From: Bacillota bacterium
GTDB taxonomy: Bacteria > Bacillota > Sulfobacillia > JAJZYS01 > JAJYTV01
DNA: 7,894 nucleotides
Assembly: GCA_021792885.1 (NCBI GenBank)
Contig: JAJYTV010000073.1
Span: 1 to 7,894, forward strand
Direction of reading: 5' to 3'
How positions within the stretch are numbered: the first letter of the stretch is position 1; every line of letters starts with the position of its first letter. A model generated the notes under the pieces. The model saw only the letters and a program-made list of their open reading frames with translations, was not told where the DNA came from and ran no database searches. The position numbers and the translations under genes are program-made. Positions 1-6,815 of the stretch are shown here, piece after piece.

Positions 1-1
1 G

Positions 2-253
2 CAGAACGCTGGACCGTCGCCGCTCCTCGCCCTCGTGCCGATCGCGATCACGCCGTGGAATCCCCCCGCCGGGTCCGGCCTGGACCAGAGCACCCAGCAG
101 GAGTTCGGCGTGCAGCTCTGGCCCCACTGGCGCAGCTTCCCCCCGACGGGCGGGGAGATGGCGGGCAACGGCTGGCAATACATGTTCTACGTCATGGAGC
201 GCCCGCAAGGCGCGGCGCTCTGGCAGGTCGGGGGCGCAGGCACCGGTCCGTGA
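2..253 (+). CDS. C-terminal end of an unrecognised protein (5' truncated by window edge)
   Basis: An open frame enters from the left edge (first whole codon at base 2) and stops at TGA 251-253, giving 83 visible residues. I do not recognise the family. The visible part is rich in Trp, Pro and Gly, with the segments PWNPPAGSG, QLWPHWRSFPP and NGWQYMFYVMERPQG. It ends in ALWQVGGAGTGP, a type of ending I associate with small secreted or lipid-anchored proteins with an NTF2-like fold; this is only an impression. An internal GTG at 35 exists but has no ribosome binding site, and good coding character runs up to the edge, so the gene most likely starts outside the window. Its third-position GC bias matches the neighbours. 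It lies upstream of the SDR operon, separated by a hairpin-rich gap, and is probably a separate transcription unit. Confidence 0.6.
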   Translation, partial: QNAGPSPLLALVPIAITPWNPPAGSGLDQSTQQEFGVQLWPHWRSFPPTGGEMAGNGWQYMFYVMERPQGAALWQVGGAGTGP

Positions 254-273
254 CCCAGGCGCCGAGGCGCGCC

Positions 274-294
274 CGCCTGTCTGCGCGGCAGGCG
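274..294 (+). terminator. Possible stem-loop terminator after the first gene
   Basis: CGCCTGTC (274-281) pairs with GGCAGGCG (287-294) around a 5-base loop. This is 8 pairs, one of them G-U, starting 21 bases after the stop of the truncated gene. No T-run follows, so intrinsic termination is uncertain. In DNA this GC-rich such stems also arise by chance. Confidence 0.3.
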
Positions 295-491
295 CGGCGA
301 CGACGTGCGAGGCGTTCTGCCCGCCGAAGCGGGGGCGTTCACCTGGGTTCTCAGGGCGCCACGGCGCACGGCGCCCCGCAGACGGGCGGGACGGCGGTCC
401 CGGGATTTGGCTCGGTCGCCCTCCCGGCCCCCGGGGGTGGGGGAGGAACGCCCGCGGCGCGCAGCGAAGCGCACGGATAGAGGTAGCTTCC
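295..491 (+). other. Hairpin-rich non-coding leader upstream of the SDR gene
   Basis: No convincing gene lies between 254 and 504. The stretch holds several further self-complementary blocks. CCCGC/GCGGG closes a 4-base CGAA loop (320-333). GGGCGCC/GGCGCCC sits around 9 bases (354-376). CCTCCC (420-425) is complementary to GGGAGG (441-446) and encloses the palindrome CCCCCGGGGG (428-437). The last element is a purine-rich G tract on the + strand. I see no -35/-10 pair that I would defend, although the SDR promoter must lie here or upstream. The hairpins could be a structured 5' leader or simply the result of about 75% GC. Confidence 0.3.
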
Positions 492-497
492 GGAGGT
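492..497 (+). promoter_or_regulatory. Ribosome binding site of the SDR gene
   Basis: GGAGGT lies 7 bases before ATG 505. This strong Shine-Dalgarno site fixes the SDR start and shows that the open frames running through 254-504 are not part of it. Confidence 0.8.
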
Positions 498-504
498 ACG
501 TACG

Positions 505-1233
505 ATGGCGAAGCCCACCGATCTCGGCACGGTGCTCGTCGTGGGGGTCGGGAGCGGCCTCGGCGCAGCACTGGCGCGCCGCTTCGCGGCCGCGGGCTTC
601 CCGGTCGCCGTCGGTGCGCGCAGTGAAGGGGCGATCAGGGAGATTGCCGCGGGCATCGCCCGATCCGGCGGGAAGGCCCTTGCGGTCCCCTACGACGCGA
701 CGGACGAAGCGGCGGTTGCGCAGGCGATCGACCGCGTCCAGGGGGAACTCGGGGAGATCGGCACGCTCGTCTACAACGCGGGCAACGCGATGCGAGGCGG
801 GGTGGCGGAGATCACCCCGGAGGGCTTCGAGTCGGCGTGGCGCGTCGGGCCCTACGGCGCCTTCCTGCATGCGCATCTCCTCGTGCCGCAGATGATCCGG
901 CGCGGTTTCGGGGTCGCGCTCTTCTCGGGTGCCACGTCGTCCGTGCGCGCGCCGGCGCACAGCATCGCCTTCGGCAGCGCGAAGTTCGGCCTGCGCGGCT
1001 TCGCGATGTCGCTCTCGCGCGCCGTCGCGAAGGAGGGCGTGCACGTCGGTCACGTGCTTTTGGACGGGGCGATCCGCACGCCGCGCTCCGCGTCGTATCT
1101 CGGGCCGGACGATCCCGCCCTCGGGCCGGACGACATTGCGGAAGCCTACTACCGGCTGGCGGTGCAGCCGCCAGCCGCCTGGACGTTCGAGATCGACATG
1201 CGCCCGATGGGCGACGATCTCATGGACAACTGA
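505..1233 (+). CDS. SDR-family oxidoreductase-like protein, catalytic Tyr replaced by Phe
   Basis: This 242-residue cytosolic protein has the Rossmann fold of short-chain dehydrogenases/reductases. The dinucleotide-binding loop is GVGSGLG (residues 14-20), a variant of the usual TGxxxGxG. NAG (91-93) is the conserved central turn. The active-site region reads FSGATSSV (140-147), then FGSAK (156-160), where classical SDRs have YxxxK. Lys160 is kept, but the general-acid Tyr is Phe156. An imperfect glycine motif plus Phe for Tyr is how I recall the 'classical SDR subgroup 10' family being described, and HVLLDGAI (183-190) also fits that group. The substrate is unknown, and it may not be a normal alcohol/ketone oxidoreductase. 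It starts with a strong Shine-Dalgarno site. The dioxygenase gene begins 29 bases after its stop, which suggests one operon with the mhqE-mhqD pair. SDR fold assignment is very sure; function is not. Confidence 0.9.
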   Translation: MAKPTDLGTVLVVGVGSGLGAALARRFAAAGFPVAVGARSEGAIREIAAGIARSGGKALAVPYDATDEAAVAQAIDRVQGELGEIGTLVYNAGNAMRGGVAEITPEGFESAWRVGPYGAFLHAHLLVPQMIRRGFGVALFSGATSSVRAPAHSIAFGSAKFGLRGFAMSLSRAVAKEGVHVGHVLLDGAIRTPRSASYLGPDDPALGPDDIAEAYYRLAVQPPAAWTFEIDMRPMGDDLMDN

Positions 1234-1248
1234 CGCGCGAGACTTTGA

Positions 1249-1258
1249 GGGAGGGGAG
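1249..1258 (+). promoter_or_regulatory. Ribosome binding site deciding the TTG start of the dioxygenase
   Basis: The purine block GGGAGGGGAG ends 4 bases before TTG 1263. It supports that rare start codon over a second in-frame TTG at 1245 and over upstream in-frame codons lying inside the SDR gene. Confidence 0.65.
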
Positions 1259-1262
1259 CCCC

Positions 1263-2233
<971 letters not shown>

Positions 2234-2237
<4 letters not shown>

Positions 2238-2863
2238 CCGAGCCGGAGCTCGGCTTCTACCACCGCCTGGTCCCGGGCGAGGGAGCGGACACGCTGCTCC
2301 TCCTGCACGGCACGGGCGGCGACGAATCGGACCTCCTGCCGCTCGGGCGGGCGCTCTCGCCGGACGCGACGCTCCTCGGCGTGCGCGGCAGGGTGCTCGA
2401 AGGCAGCGTGCCCCGCTTCTTCCGCCGCCTCGCGCCTGGCGTCTTCGACGAGGAGGACATCCAGGCGCGCACGCGCGAACTCGGGCAGTTCGTTCGCGAG
2501 GCCGCTTCCCGCTATGCCCTCGACCCCGGGCGGATCGTCGCGCTCGGCTACTCGAACGGGGCCAACATCGCCGCGGGCCTCCTCTTGCTCGAGCCGGGGC
2601 TGGTCCGGCGGGCGGCGCTGCTGCGCGCAATGCCCCCCTTCGCGCAGCCGCCTGCAGCCGATCTGCTCGGAACGCGGGTGCTGCTCTCCGAGGGGCGCCA
2701 CGATCCCCAGGTCAGCGTCGCGCAGGCACAGGCGCTCGAGGAGACCCTGCGCTCCGCGGGCGCAGACGTCAGGCTGCAGTGGGCGGACGCCGCCCACCAG
2801 CTTTCGTCGGCGGAACTTCCGAAGGTGCGGGACTGGCTGCGCGGAACGCAAGGGGCGTCCTAG
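2234..2863 (+). CDS. mhqD: Alpha/beta hydrolase, MhqD-like carboxylesterase
   Basis: This 209-residue cytosolic serine hydrolase belongs to the phospholipase/carboxylesterase (Abhydrolase_2) family. LLLHGTGGDE (22-31) supplies the oxyanion-hole region. The catalytic triad is Ser107 in GYSNG (105-109), Asp157 in EGRHDP and His188 in DAAHQLS. VRGRVLEGSVPRFFRR (50-65) and GVFDEEDI (69-76) closely resemble B. subtilis MhqD (YodD), a putative hydrolase induced by hydroquinone stress. The ATG at 2234 overlaps the dioxygenase stop by four bases and has no strong ribosome binding site of its own, so translation is probably coupled. The dioxygenase-then-hydrolase order is the same as in mhqED. The likely role is hydrolysis of a ring-cleavage or conjugated product; its true substrate is unproven even in the model organism. 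A weak, bulged CCTTGCG/CGCAGG stem follows the stop (2866-2882). Confidence 0.9.
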
Positions 2864-3072
2864 GACACCTTGCGCTGACGCAGGAGAGCGTGCGCGCAGC
2901 AAGGGACCCGGTGGAAGGCGGCGCGGCGCGCTCCTCGCCTGTGCCTCTGCCGAGGATCGCGTGGGCGTTGCCGTCGGCCGTCGGGCCGCGCCTGAGATCG
3001 TAGACCATGTGATGCCGCGCGAACGCGGGCGTGCGCCTGGGCACGGGCGCCATGGCCGCGCGCCGCGAGACC
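2864..3072. other. Intergenic region between mhqD and the MFS gene, no convincing gene
   Basis: About 250 bases separate mhqD from the transporter gene. I see no Shine-Dalgarno-led reading frame here. The - strand frame 3053-2769 (94 codons) has high GC3 over its first ~45 codons but runs antisense into the end of mhqD, so I do not call it a gene. The promoter-distal end carries the extended -10 element annotated separately. Confidence 0.4.
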
Positions 3073-3081
3073 TGCTATACT
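3073..3081 (+). promoter_or_regulatory. Extended -10 promoter of the MFS transporter gene
   Basis: TGCTATACT is a TGn extension followed by TATACT, one base off the consensus -10. It stands out because the surrounding DNA is extremely GC-rich. No good -35 is seen at 3053-3058 (TGGCCG), which fits an extended -10 promoter. The predicted start of transcription is near 3088, leaving a leader of about 30 bases. The MFS gene can therefore be expressed independently of the upstream operon. Confidence 0.55.
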
Positions 3082-3106
3082 CATCGGCCCGGCACTTTCG
3101 CTCATC

Positions 3107-3112
3107 AGGAGG
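3107..3112 (+). promoter_or_regulatory. Ribosome binding site deciding the GTG start of the MFS gene
   Basis: AGGAGG lies 4 bases before GTG 3117. It fixes the start at GTG, rather than at the ATG codons at 3189 and beyond, which would remove most of TM1. Confidence 0.8.
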
Positions 3113-3116
3113 AAAC

Positions 3117-4316
3117 GTGAACAACCGCGTCCCGGTCACCGTCTGGGTCCTCATCGCGGGGGACGGCTTCAGTGCGGCCTTCCGCTTCATGGTCATGCCG
3201 TTCCTCGCGCTCTACATGCACACGGTCACGGGCGCGACGCCCGCGACCGTTGGGCTCGTGATCGGGCTGGCCGCGTTCTCGAGCCTCGCCTCGAGCTTCG
3301 TGCTCGGCCCGCTCTCGGACCGCCTGGGGCGCAAGCCCTCGCTCATCGCGGGCTCTGCGGCGCAGTTGGTCGCGCTCGTCGGCTTCGGGTTCGCGCACGA
3401 GATCATCGTCTTCGCGGCGCTGCAGATCTTCTCCGGCATGGCCTGGGCGCTGCAGGGACCGGCCTACCAGGCGCTGCTCACAGACCTCACGCCGGAGCCC
3501 CGCCGGGTGCGGGTGTTCGGGTTCAACTACTGGGCGGTGAACATCGGCGCGGCGACCGGCCCCCTGCTCGGGGCGGTGGTCGGGTCGGGCCGCTCGCCGC
3601 TGCCGTTCCTGATCGCCGCCGCGGCGCAGGCGCTGATGCTCGCCGCGATCGCGCTGCTCTTGCCGCGCGACACGGGCGAAGGGCCCTCGGGCGCGACGGC
3701 TGTCGAGAGCCTTGGCCACATGCGCAGGGGACTTGCGAACCCCGTCCTGCTCTGGTCCTTCATCGGCCTCTTCCTGGTCGGGCTCACCTACAGCCAGATC
3801 GAGTCGACGCTGCCGCAATACCTAGGACTGCACTACGCACAGGGCGCGCGCCTCTTCGCCTACGTGCTGACGGCGAACGCCGTGTCGGTCGTCCTGTTCC
3901 AGCCGTTCCTGAGCCGCTGGCAGGAGGGTCGTCCGCTCGTCTTCGGCTTCGTCGGCGGCGCCGCGATCTACGCGCTTGCGAACGCGGCCTTCGTGTTCGC
4001 GGTGGCGCCCGCCGCCTGGATCGGCACGAACGTCTTCTTCACGATCGGCGAGGTGCTGCTCGCGCCGGTGCAGCAGGAGATCGTGGCGCGCTACGCGCCG
4101 ACCGACCAGCGCGCGACCTTCTTCACGCTGCAGAACATCATCGCCGGCCTCGCCTTCGGCGTCGGTCCCTTCCTCGGCGGCCTCGCGCTCGGGTCTGGCG
4201 GGAAGGTGGGCCTCTTCTCGGCGATGGCCGTCGTGGACCTCGCTGCCGTGGTCGTCTTCGCCCTCTCGCTCGGGAGGCGCGCCATGGCGCCACCGATCGA
4301 CCAGGCAGAGGCCTGA
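3117..4316 (+). CDS. MFS transporter, DHA1 drug-efflux type (MdtH-like)
   Basis: This is a 399-residue inner-membrane protein with the length and hydrophobic pattern of a 12-TM major facilitator. The signature motif A is GPLSDRLGRK (64-73), between TM2 and TM3. Motif C appears as GAATGPLLGA (144-153) in TM5 and is typical of proton-coupled drug antiporters. A hydrophilic central loop (about 184-208) separates the two six-helix halves. IGEVLLAPVQQE (310-321) resembles the second-half motif of DHA1 multidrug exporters such as MdtH. The probable role is H+-driven export of small organic molecules; the substrate cannot be deduced. It has its own extended -10 promoter and a strong ribosome binding site. 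Its position behind the mhqE-mhqD pair suggests, but does not show, export of aromatic or quinone-like compounds. It ends at a strong stem-loop shared with cydB. Confidence 0.88.
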   Translation: MNNRVPVTVWVLIAGDGFSAAFRFMVMPFLALYMHTVTGATPATVGLVIGLAAFSSLASSFVLGPLSDRLGRKPSLIAGSAAQLVALVGFGFAHEIIVFAALQIFSGMAWALQGPAYQALLTDLTPEPRRVRVFGFNYWAVNIGAATGPLLGAVVGSGRSPLPFLIAAAAQALMLAAIALLLPRDTGEGPSGATAVESLGHMRRGLANPVLLWSFIGLFLVGLTYSQIESTLPQYLGLHYAQGARLFAYVLTANAVSVVLFQPFLSRWQEGRPLVFGFVGGAAIYALANAAFVFAVAPAAWIGTNVFFTIGEVLLAPVQQEIVARYAPTDQRATFFTLQNIIAGLAFGVGPFLGGLALGSGGKVGLFSAMAVVDLAAVVVFALSLGRRAMAPPIDQAEA

Positions 4317-4325
4317 GCACCGCCA

Positions 4326-4364
4326 AGAAGCAGGCCGCCCCCGCAAGAGGGGCGGCCTGCTTCT
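4326..4364. terminator. Strong bidirectional stem-loop terminator between convergent MFS gene and cydB
   Basis: A perfect 16-bp inverted repeat has arms 4326-4341 and 4349-4364. The core is GAAGCAGGCCGCCCC with its complement, around the 7-base loop CGCAAGA. It starts 10 bases after the MFS stop. Its right arm reaches the last base of the cydB stop codon. Neither side has a long T-run, but the stability and convergent position make a two-way terminator the best reading. Confidence 0.75.
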
Positions 4365-5422
4365 CACCGCGCAGGGCGCGGGCGGGGACGCGGCCTTGGC
4401 GGGCGTCCCTCCGCGGGATTGCGCCCCTTGAAGACGTGGAAGAGGAGGTAGAGCGAGGGCACGAGCAAGAGCGCGCCTACCGGCAGCGTGTAGAGGATCT
4501 GCAGCAGCGCCGGGCGAGGCGCCGCCGCCGTCGAGACGGCGAGATCCGGGTAGACGACGTACGGCCACTGCGCGAATCCCCAGCCCCACAGAAGCGCGAT
4601 GCCCGAGAGAGCGGAGAGCGCGCGTGCGACGGGGTAGCTTTGGCGGTAGACGGCTGCGAGCGACCAGAGGGCGAGCAGGAAGCCGCCGACGAGGAGCGGC
4701 GCAGCCGCGGGGCGCAACAGGTGGTCGAAGAGCCGCGGGGCATCGCGCGCCATGAGCGGCAGGTCCAGGACGGCGAGCACGACAAGGCCGATGCCGGCGG
4801 CGATCGCCCTGCGCCGGAAGTCCTCCTGCAGGCTGCCCTGCGTCTCGATCGTCAGGTAGGCGGCCGCGAGGTAGGAGGAGAGCGCGAGGGTCAAGAGGCC
4901 GGTCGCGACGGCGAAGGGCGTGAACCAGGATGCGAGCGGGGGCGCGCTCACCGCGCCGCCCACGACGCGGATCCCGCCGCCCGAGATGGCGGCGAGCGCG
5001 GCGCCGAGCAGGATGGGCGTCACGGCGCTCGCGGCGCCGAAGGCGGCGCCGAACGTCCGCTGCAGGGGCGCGCGTGGCCCTCCCTGCGCGCCGTGCGCGC
5101 GGAAGACGAAGGAGGCGCCGCGCAGGATCACCCCGAGCAGCACGAGGTGGAGCGGAAGGAAGAGCCCGATCACAACCACCGCGAAGGCGGACGGGAAGGC
5201 CGTGAAGAGCAGCACCAGGAGGAAGATCAGCCAGACGTGGTTCGCTTCCCAGACGGGACCCATCGCGCGCGAGATCGCGGAGCGCTGGCCCTGCGCGCGC
5301 GGCCCCGACGCGAGGAGGTCCCAGACGCCGCCGCCGAAGTCGGCGCCGCCAAAGAGCGCGTAGGCGGTGAGCACGAGCAGCGCGAGGATGGCCGCAGCGT
5401 CGGCCGGTGTCGGCGTAATCAT
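4364..5422 (-). CDS. cydB: Cytochrome bd (CIO-type) ubiquinol/menaquinol oxidase subunit II
   Basis: This 352-residue multi-span membrane protein is the non-heme partner of CydA in cytochrome bd oxidase. Family hallmarks are FGGADFGGGVWDL (24-36), the near-invariant WEANHVW (58-64) in TM2, and GWGFAQWPY in the C-terminal half. ATG 5422 overlaps the cydA stop in an ATGA junction with only a weak ribosome binding site, so it is probably translationally coupled. The C-terminus is an unusual alternating Pro-Arg tail (about 340-352, RPPRPRPRPRPAR), probably cytoplasmic. No cydX-like small-subunit gene follows, since the terminator begins at the stop codon. The complex oxidises membrane quinol, reduces O2 to water and tolerates low O2, cyanide, NO and sulfide. 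Assignment is certain at family level. Confidence 0.95.
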   Translation of the reverse strand: MITPTPADAAAILALLVLTAYALFGGADFGGGVWDLLASGPRAQGQRSAISRAMGPVWEANHVWLIFLLVLLFTAFPSAFAVVVIGLFLPLHLVLLGVILRGASFVFRAHGAQGGPRAPLQRTFGAAFGAASAVTPILLGAALAAISGGGIRVVGGAVSAPPLASWFTPFAVATGLLTLALSSYLAAAYLTIETQGSLQEDFRRRAIAAGIGLVVLAVLDLPLMARDAPRLFDHLLRPAAAPLLVGGFLLALWSLAAVYRQSYPVARALSALSGIALLWGWGFAQWPYVVYPDLAVSTAAAPRPALLQILYTLPVGALLLVPSLYLLFHVFKGRNPAEGRPPRPRPRPRPAR

Positions 5423-6720
5423 GCGACCCGCACCAGCGGCAGGCCGTGCTCGACGCGGCGCAGGAGCCAGACGACCGTCGTGCCGAGCAGCGCGTAGAGC
5501 GCGACGAAGGCGAGGAAGTAGACGGGTAGGCCCTGGATCGGGGTGACGGCATCGGCGGTGCGCTGCACCCCGTAGACGATCCACGGCTGGCGCCCGACCT
5601 CTGTCACCACCCAGCCGGTCTCGAGCGCGAGGAACGCGAGCGGCCCGCTCAGGACGAGCGCCCAGAGGAGGCCGCGGCCGAGGGACCTCCGGCGCACCCC
5701 GAGCCAGTACCAGAGCGCGATCAGGACGAGGGCCGTGCCGGATCCGACCATCAGCTGGAACGAGACGTGGGTGATCGGGATGTCCGGCCAGAGCGAGGTG
5801 GGGACGGAGGAGAGGCCGCGCACCGTCGCGCCGGCGGAGCCGTAGGCGAGCCAGCTCAGTCCGCCAGGGATCTCCAGCGCACCCGCGACGGTCCGTGCTT
5901 TGGTGTCCGGCCAGCCGCCGATGCGCAGCGGCGCACCCTTCTGGGTGGTGAACTGCGACTCCATCGCCGCGAGCTTCACGGGCTGGTAGCGCGCGACGGC
6001 CTTTCCGCTCAGGTCGCCTGTCAGCGGCATCGCGATGGCGGCAGCCGTCCCGAGCATCAGGGCGAGATGCAAGGCGGCCCGGCGCACGGCGTCGCGCCGT
6101 CCCTTGAGCATCCCCCAGGCGTAGATCGTGGCGATCGCGAAGGCGGTCGCGGCGTAGCAGGCGACCGTCGCGTGCAACGCCATGATCGGCCAGTGCGGGT
6201 TCAAAAAGAGCATCGGGCCGGTCGCGGCGGCCGAGGGATCGCGCAAGAGGGTCGCGATGCCGTTCGGGTGCTGCATCCAGGCGTCGACCCCGACGATCAG
6301 CGCGGCGGAGGCCGGGCCCGCAATCGCGATCGGGATGCCCGTCAGCCAGTGCGCGAGCGGCGAGAGGCGGCCCCAGCCGTAGAGGTAGAGGCCGATGAAG
6401 ATCGCCTCGACGAAGAAGGCGAAGCCTTCCGCGACGAAGCCCGTGCCGATCGTCGAGCCGGCGAAGCGCATGAAGCCGGGCCACAGGAGACCGAGCTCGA
6501 AGGAGAGCGCGGTGCCGCTCACGGCGCCGATGCCGAAGAGGACGGCGTTCGCCTGGCCCCAGGCCTTGGCGAGCTTCAGGTAGTGCTCTTGACGGGTGCG
6601 CAGGTAGAGGCCCTCCGAGACCACCATGAGCAGGGGAAAGCCGACGCCGAAGGCCGCGAAGATCATGTGGAAGCCGAGCGTGAACGCCATCTGGTCGCGT
6701 GCAGCCAGGAGATTCGTCAT
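5419..6720 (-). CDS. cydA: Cytochrome bd (CIO-type) quinol oxidase subunit I
   Basis: This 433-residue heme-bearing subunit keeps the residues known from E. coli CydA. They are His18 (His19, heme b595 ligand), Glu98 and Glu105 (Glu99/107, proton path and heme d region), His183 and Met324 (His186/Met393, heme b558), Lys249 and Glu254 in QPVKLAAME (Lys252/Glu257, quinol site), and Trp370-Glu374-Arg377 running into GRQPW (376-380). The Q-loop lacks the roughly 70-residue insertion of E. coli CydA, which explains the shorter length and makes this a short-Q-loop, cyanide-insensitive-oxidase type. The start ATG 6720 has GAGGTGG six bases upstream. Upstream is a 95-bp divergent spacer with a central palindrome. 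It forms an operon with cydB. No cydCD assembly genes are in the window. Confidence 0.96.
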   Translation of the reverse strand: MTNLLAARDQMAFTLGFHMIFAAFGVGFPLLMVVSEGLYLRTRQEHYLKLAKAWGQANAVLFGIGAVSGTALSFELGLLWPGFMRFAGSTIGTGFVAEGFAFFVEAIFIGLYLYGWGRLSPLAHWLTGIPIAIAGPASAALIVGVDAWMQHPNGIATLLRDPSAAATGPMLFLNPHWPIMALHATVACYAATAFAIATIYAWGMLKGRRDAVRRAALHLALMLGTAAAIAMPLTGDLSGKAVARYQPVKLAAMESQFTTQKGAPLRIGGWPDTKARTVAGALEIPGGLSWLAYGSAGATVRGLSSVPTSLWPDIPITHVSFQLMVGSGTALVLIALWYWLGVRRRSLGRGLLWALVLSGPLAFLALETGWVVTEVGRQPWIVYGVQRTADAVTPIQGLPVYFLAFVALYALLGTTVVWLLRRVEHGLPLVRVA

Positions 6721-6726
6721 GTCGTT

Positions 6727-6733
6727 CCACCTC
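6727..6733 (-). promoter_or_regulatory. Ribosome binding site of cydA
   Basis: On the - strand GAGGTGG lies 6 bases before the cydA ATG (6720). It selects this start over the longer open frame that continues upstream through the divergent spacer. Confidence 0.65.
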
Positions 6734-6760
6734 GGGAGGAAGTTTCCCCTGCAGGCGGCC

Positions 6761-6777
6761 GCGCAACCATGGTGCGC
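6761..6777. promoter_or_regulatory. Near-perfect palindrome in the cydA / L,D-transpeptidase divergent spacer, candidate operator
   Basis: GCGCAACCATGGTGCGC is a dyad of GCGC-ACCA/TGGT-GCGC with a single extra A in the left arm. It lies at the exact middle of the 95-bp spacer between the divergent starts 6720 and 6816. A second, weaker dyad, CGGTC-N8-GACCG (6793-6810), abuts the transpeptidase start. The position suits a regulator binding site acting on one or both genes. No regulator gene is visible, and GC-rich DNA yields palindromes by chance. Confidence 0.35.
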
Positions 6778-6815
6778 TGCGGACCTTCGCACCGGTCGGC
6801 GCATAGACCGAAACC

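Noticed and set aside
428..437. CCCCCGGGGG palindrome as a stand-alone operator
   Set aside because: A 10-bp C/G palindrome is easily produced by base composition. It is mentioned only as part of the hairpin-rich leader.
254..504. A tRNA or known riboswitch in the leader (GGTTC-like string at 345-350)
   Set aside because: No cloverleaf arms, acceptor pairing or recognisable aptamer core could be assembled around it.
2866..2882. Terminator directly after mhqD (CCTTGCG-CTGA-CGCAGG)
   Set aside because: It has only six pairs with a bulged T and no T-run, too weak to annotate as a terminator.
4436..5497. + strand open frame (353 codons) antisense to cydB
   Set aside because: Its Glu/Arg-rich composition is the expected antisense shadow of a membrane protein gene, and cydB on the other strand is unmistakable.
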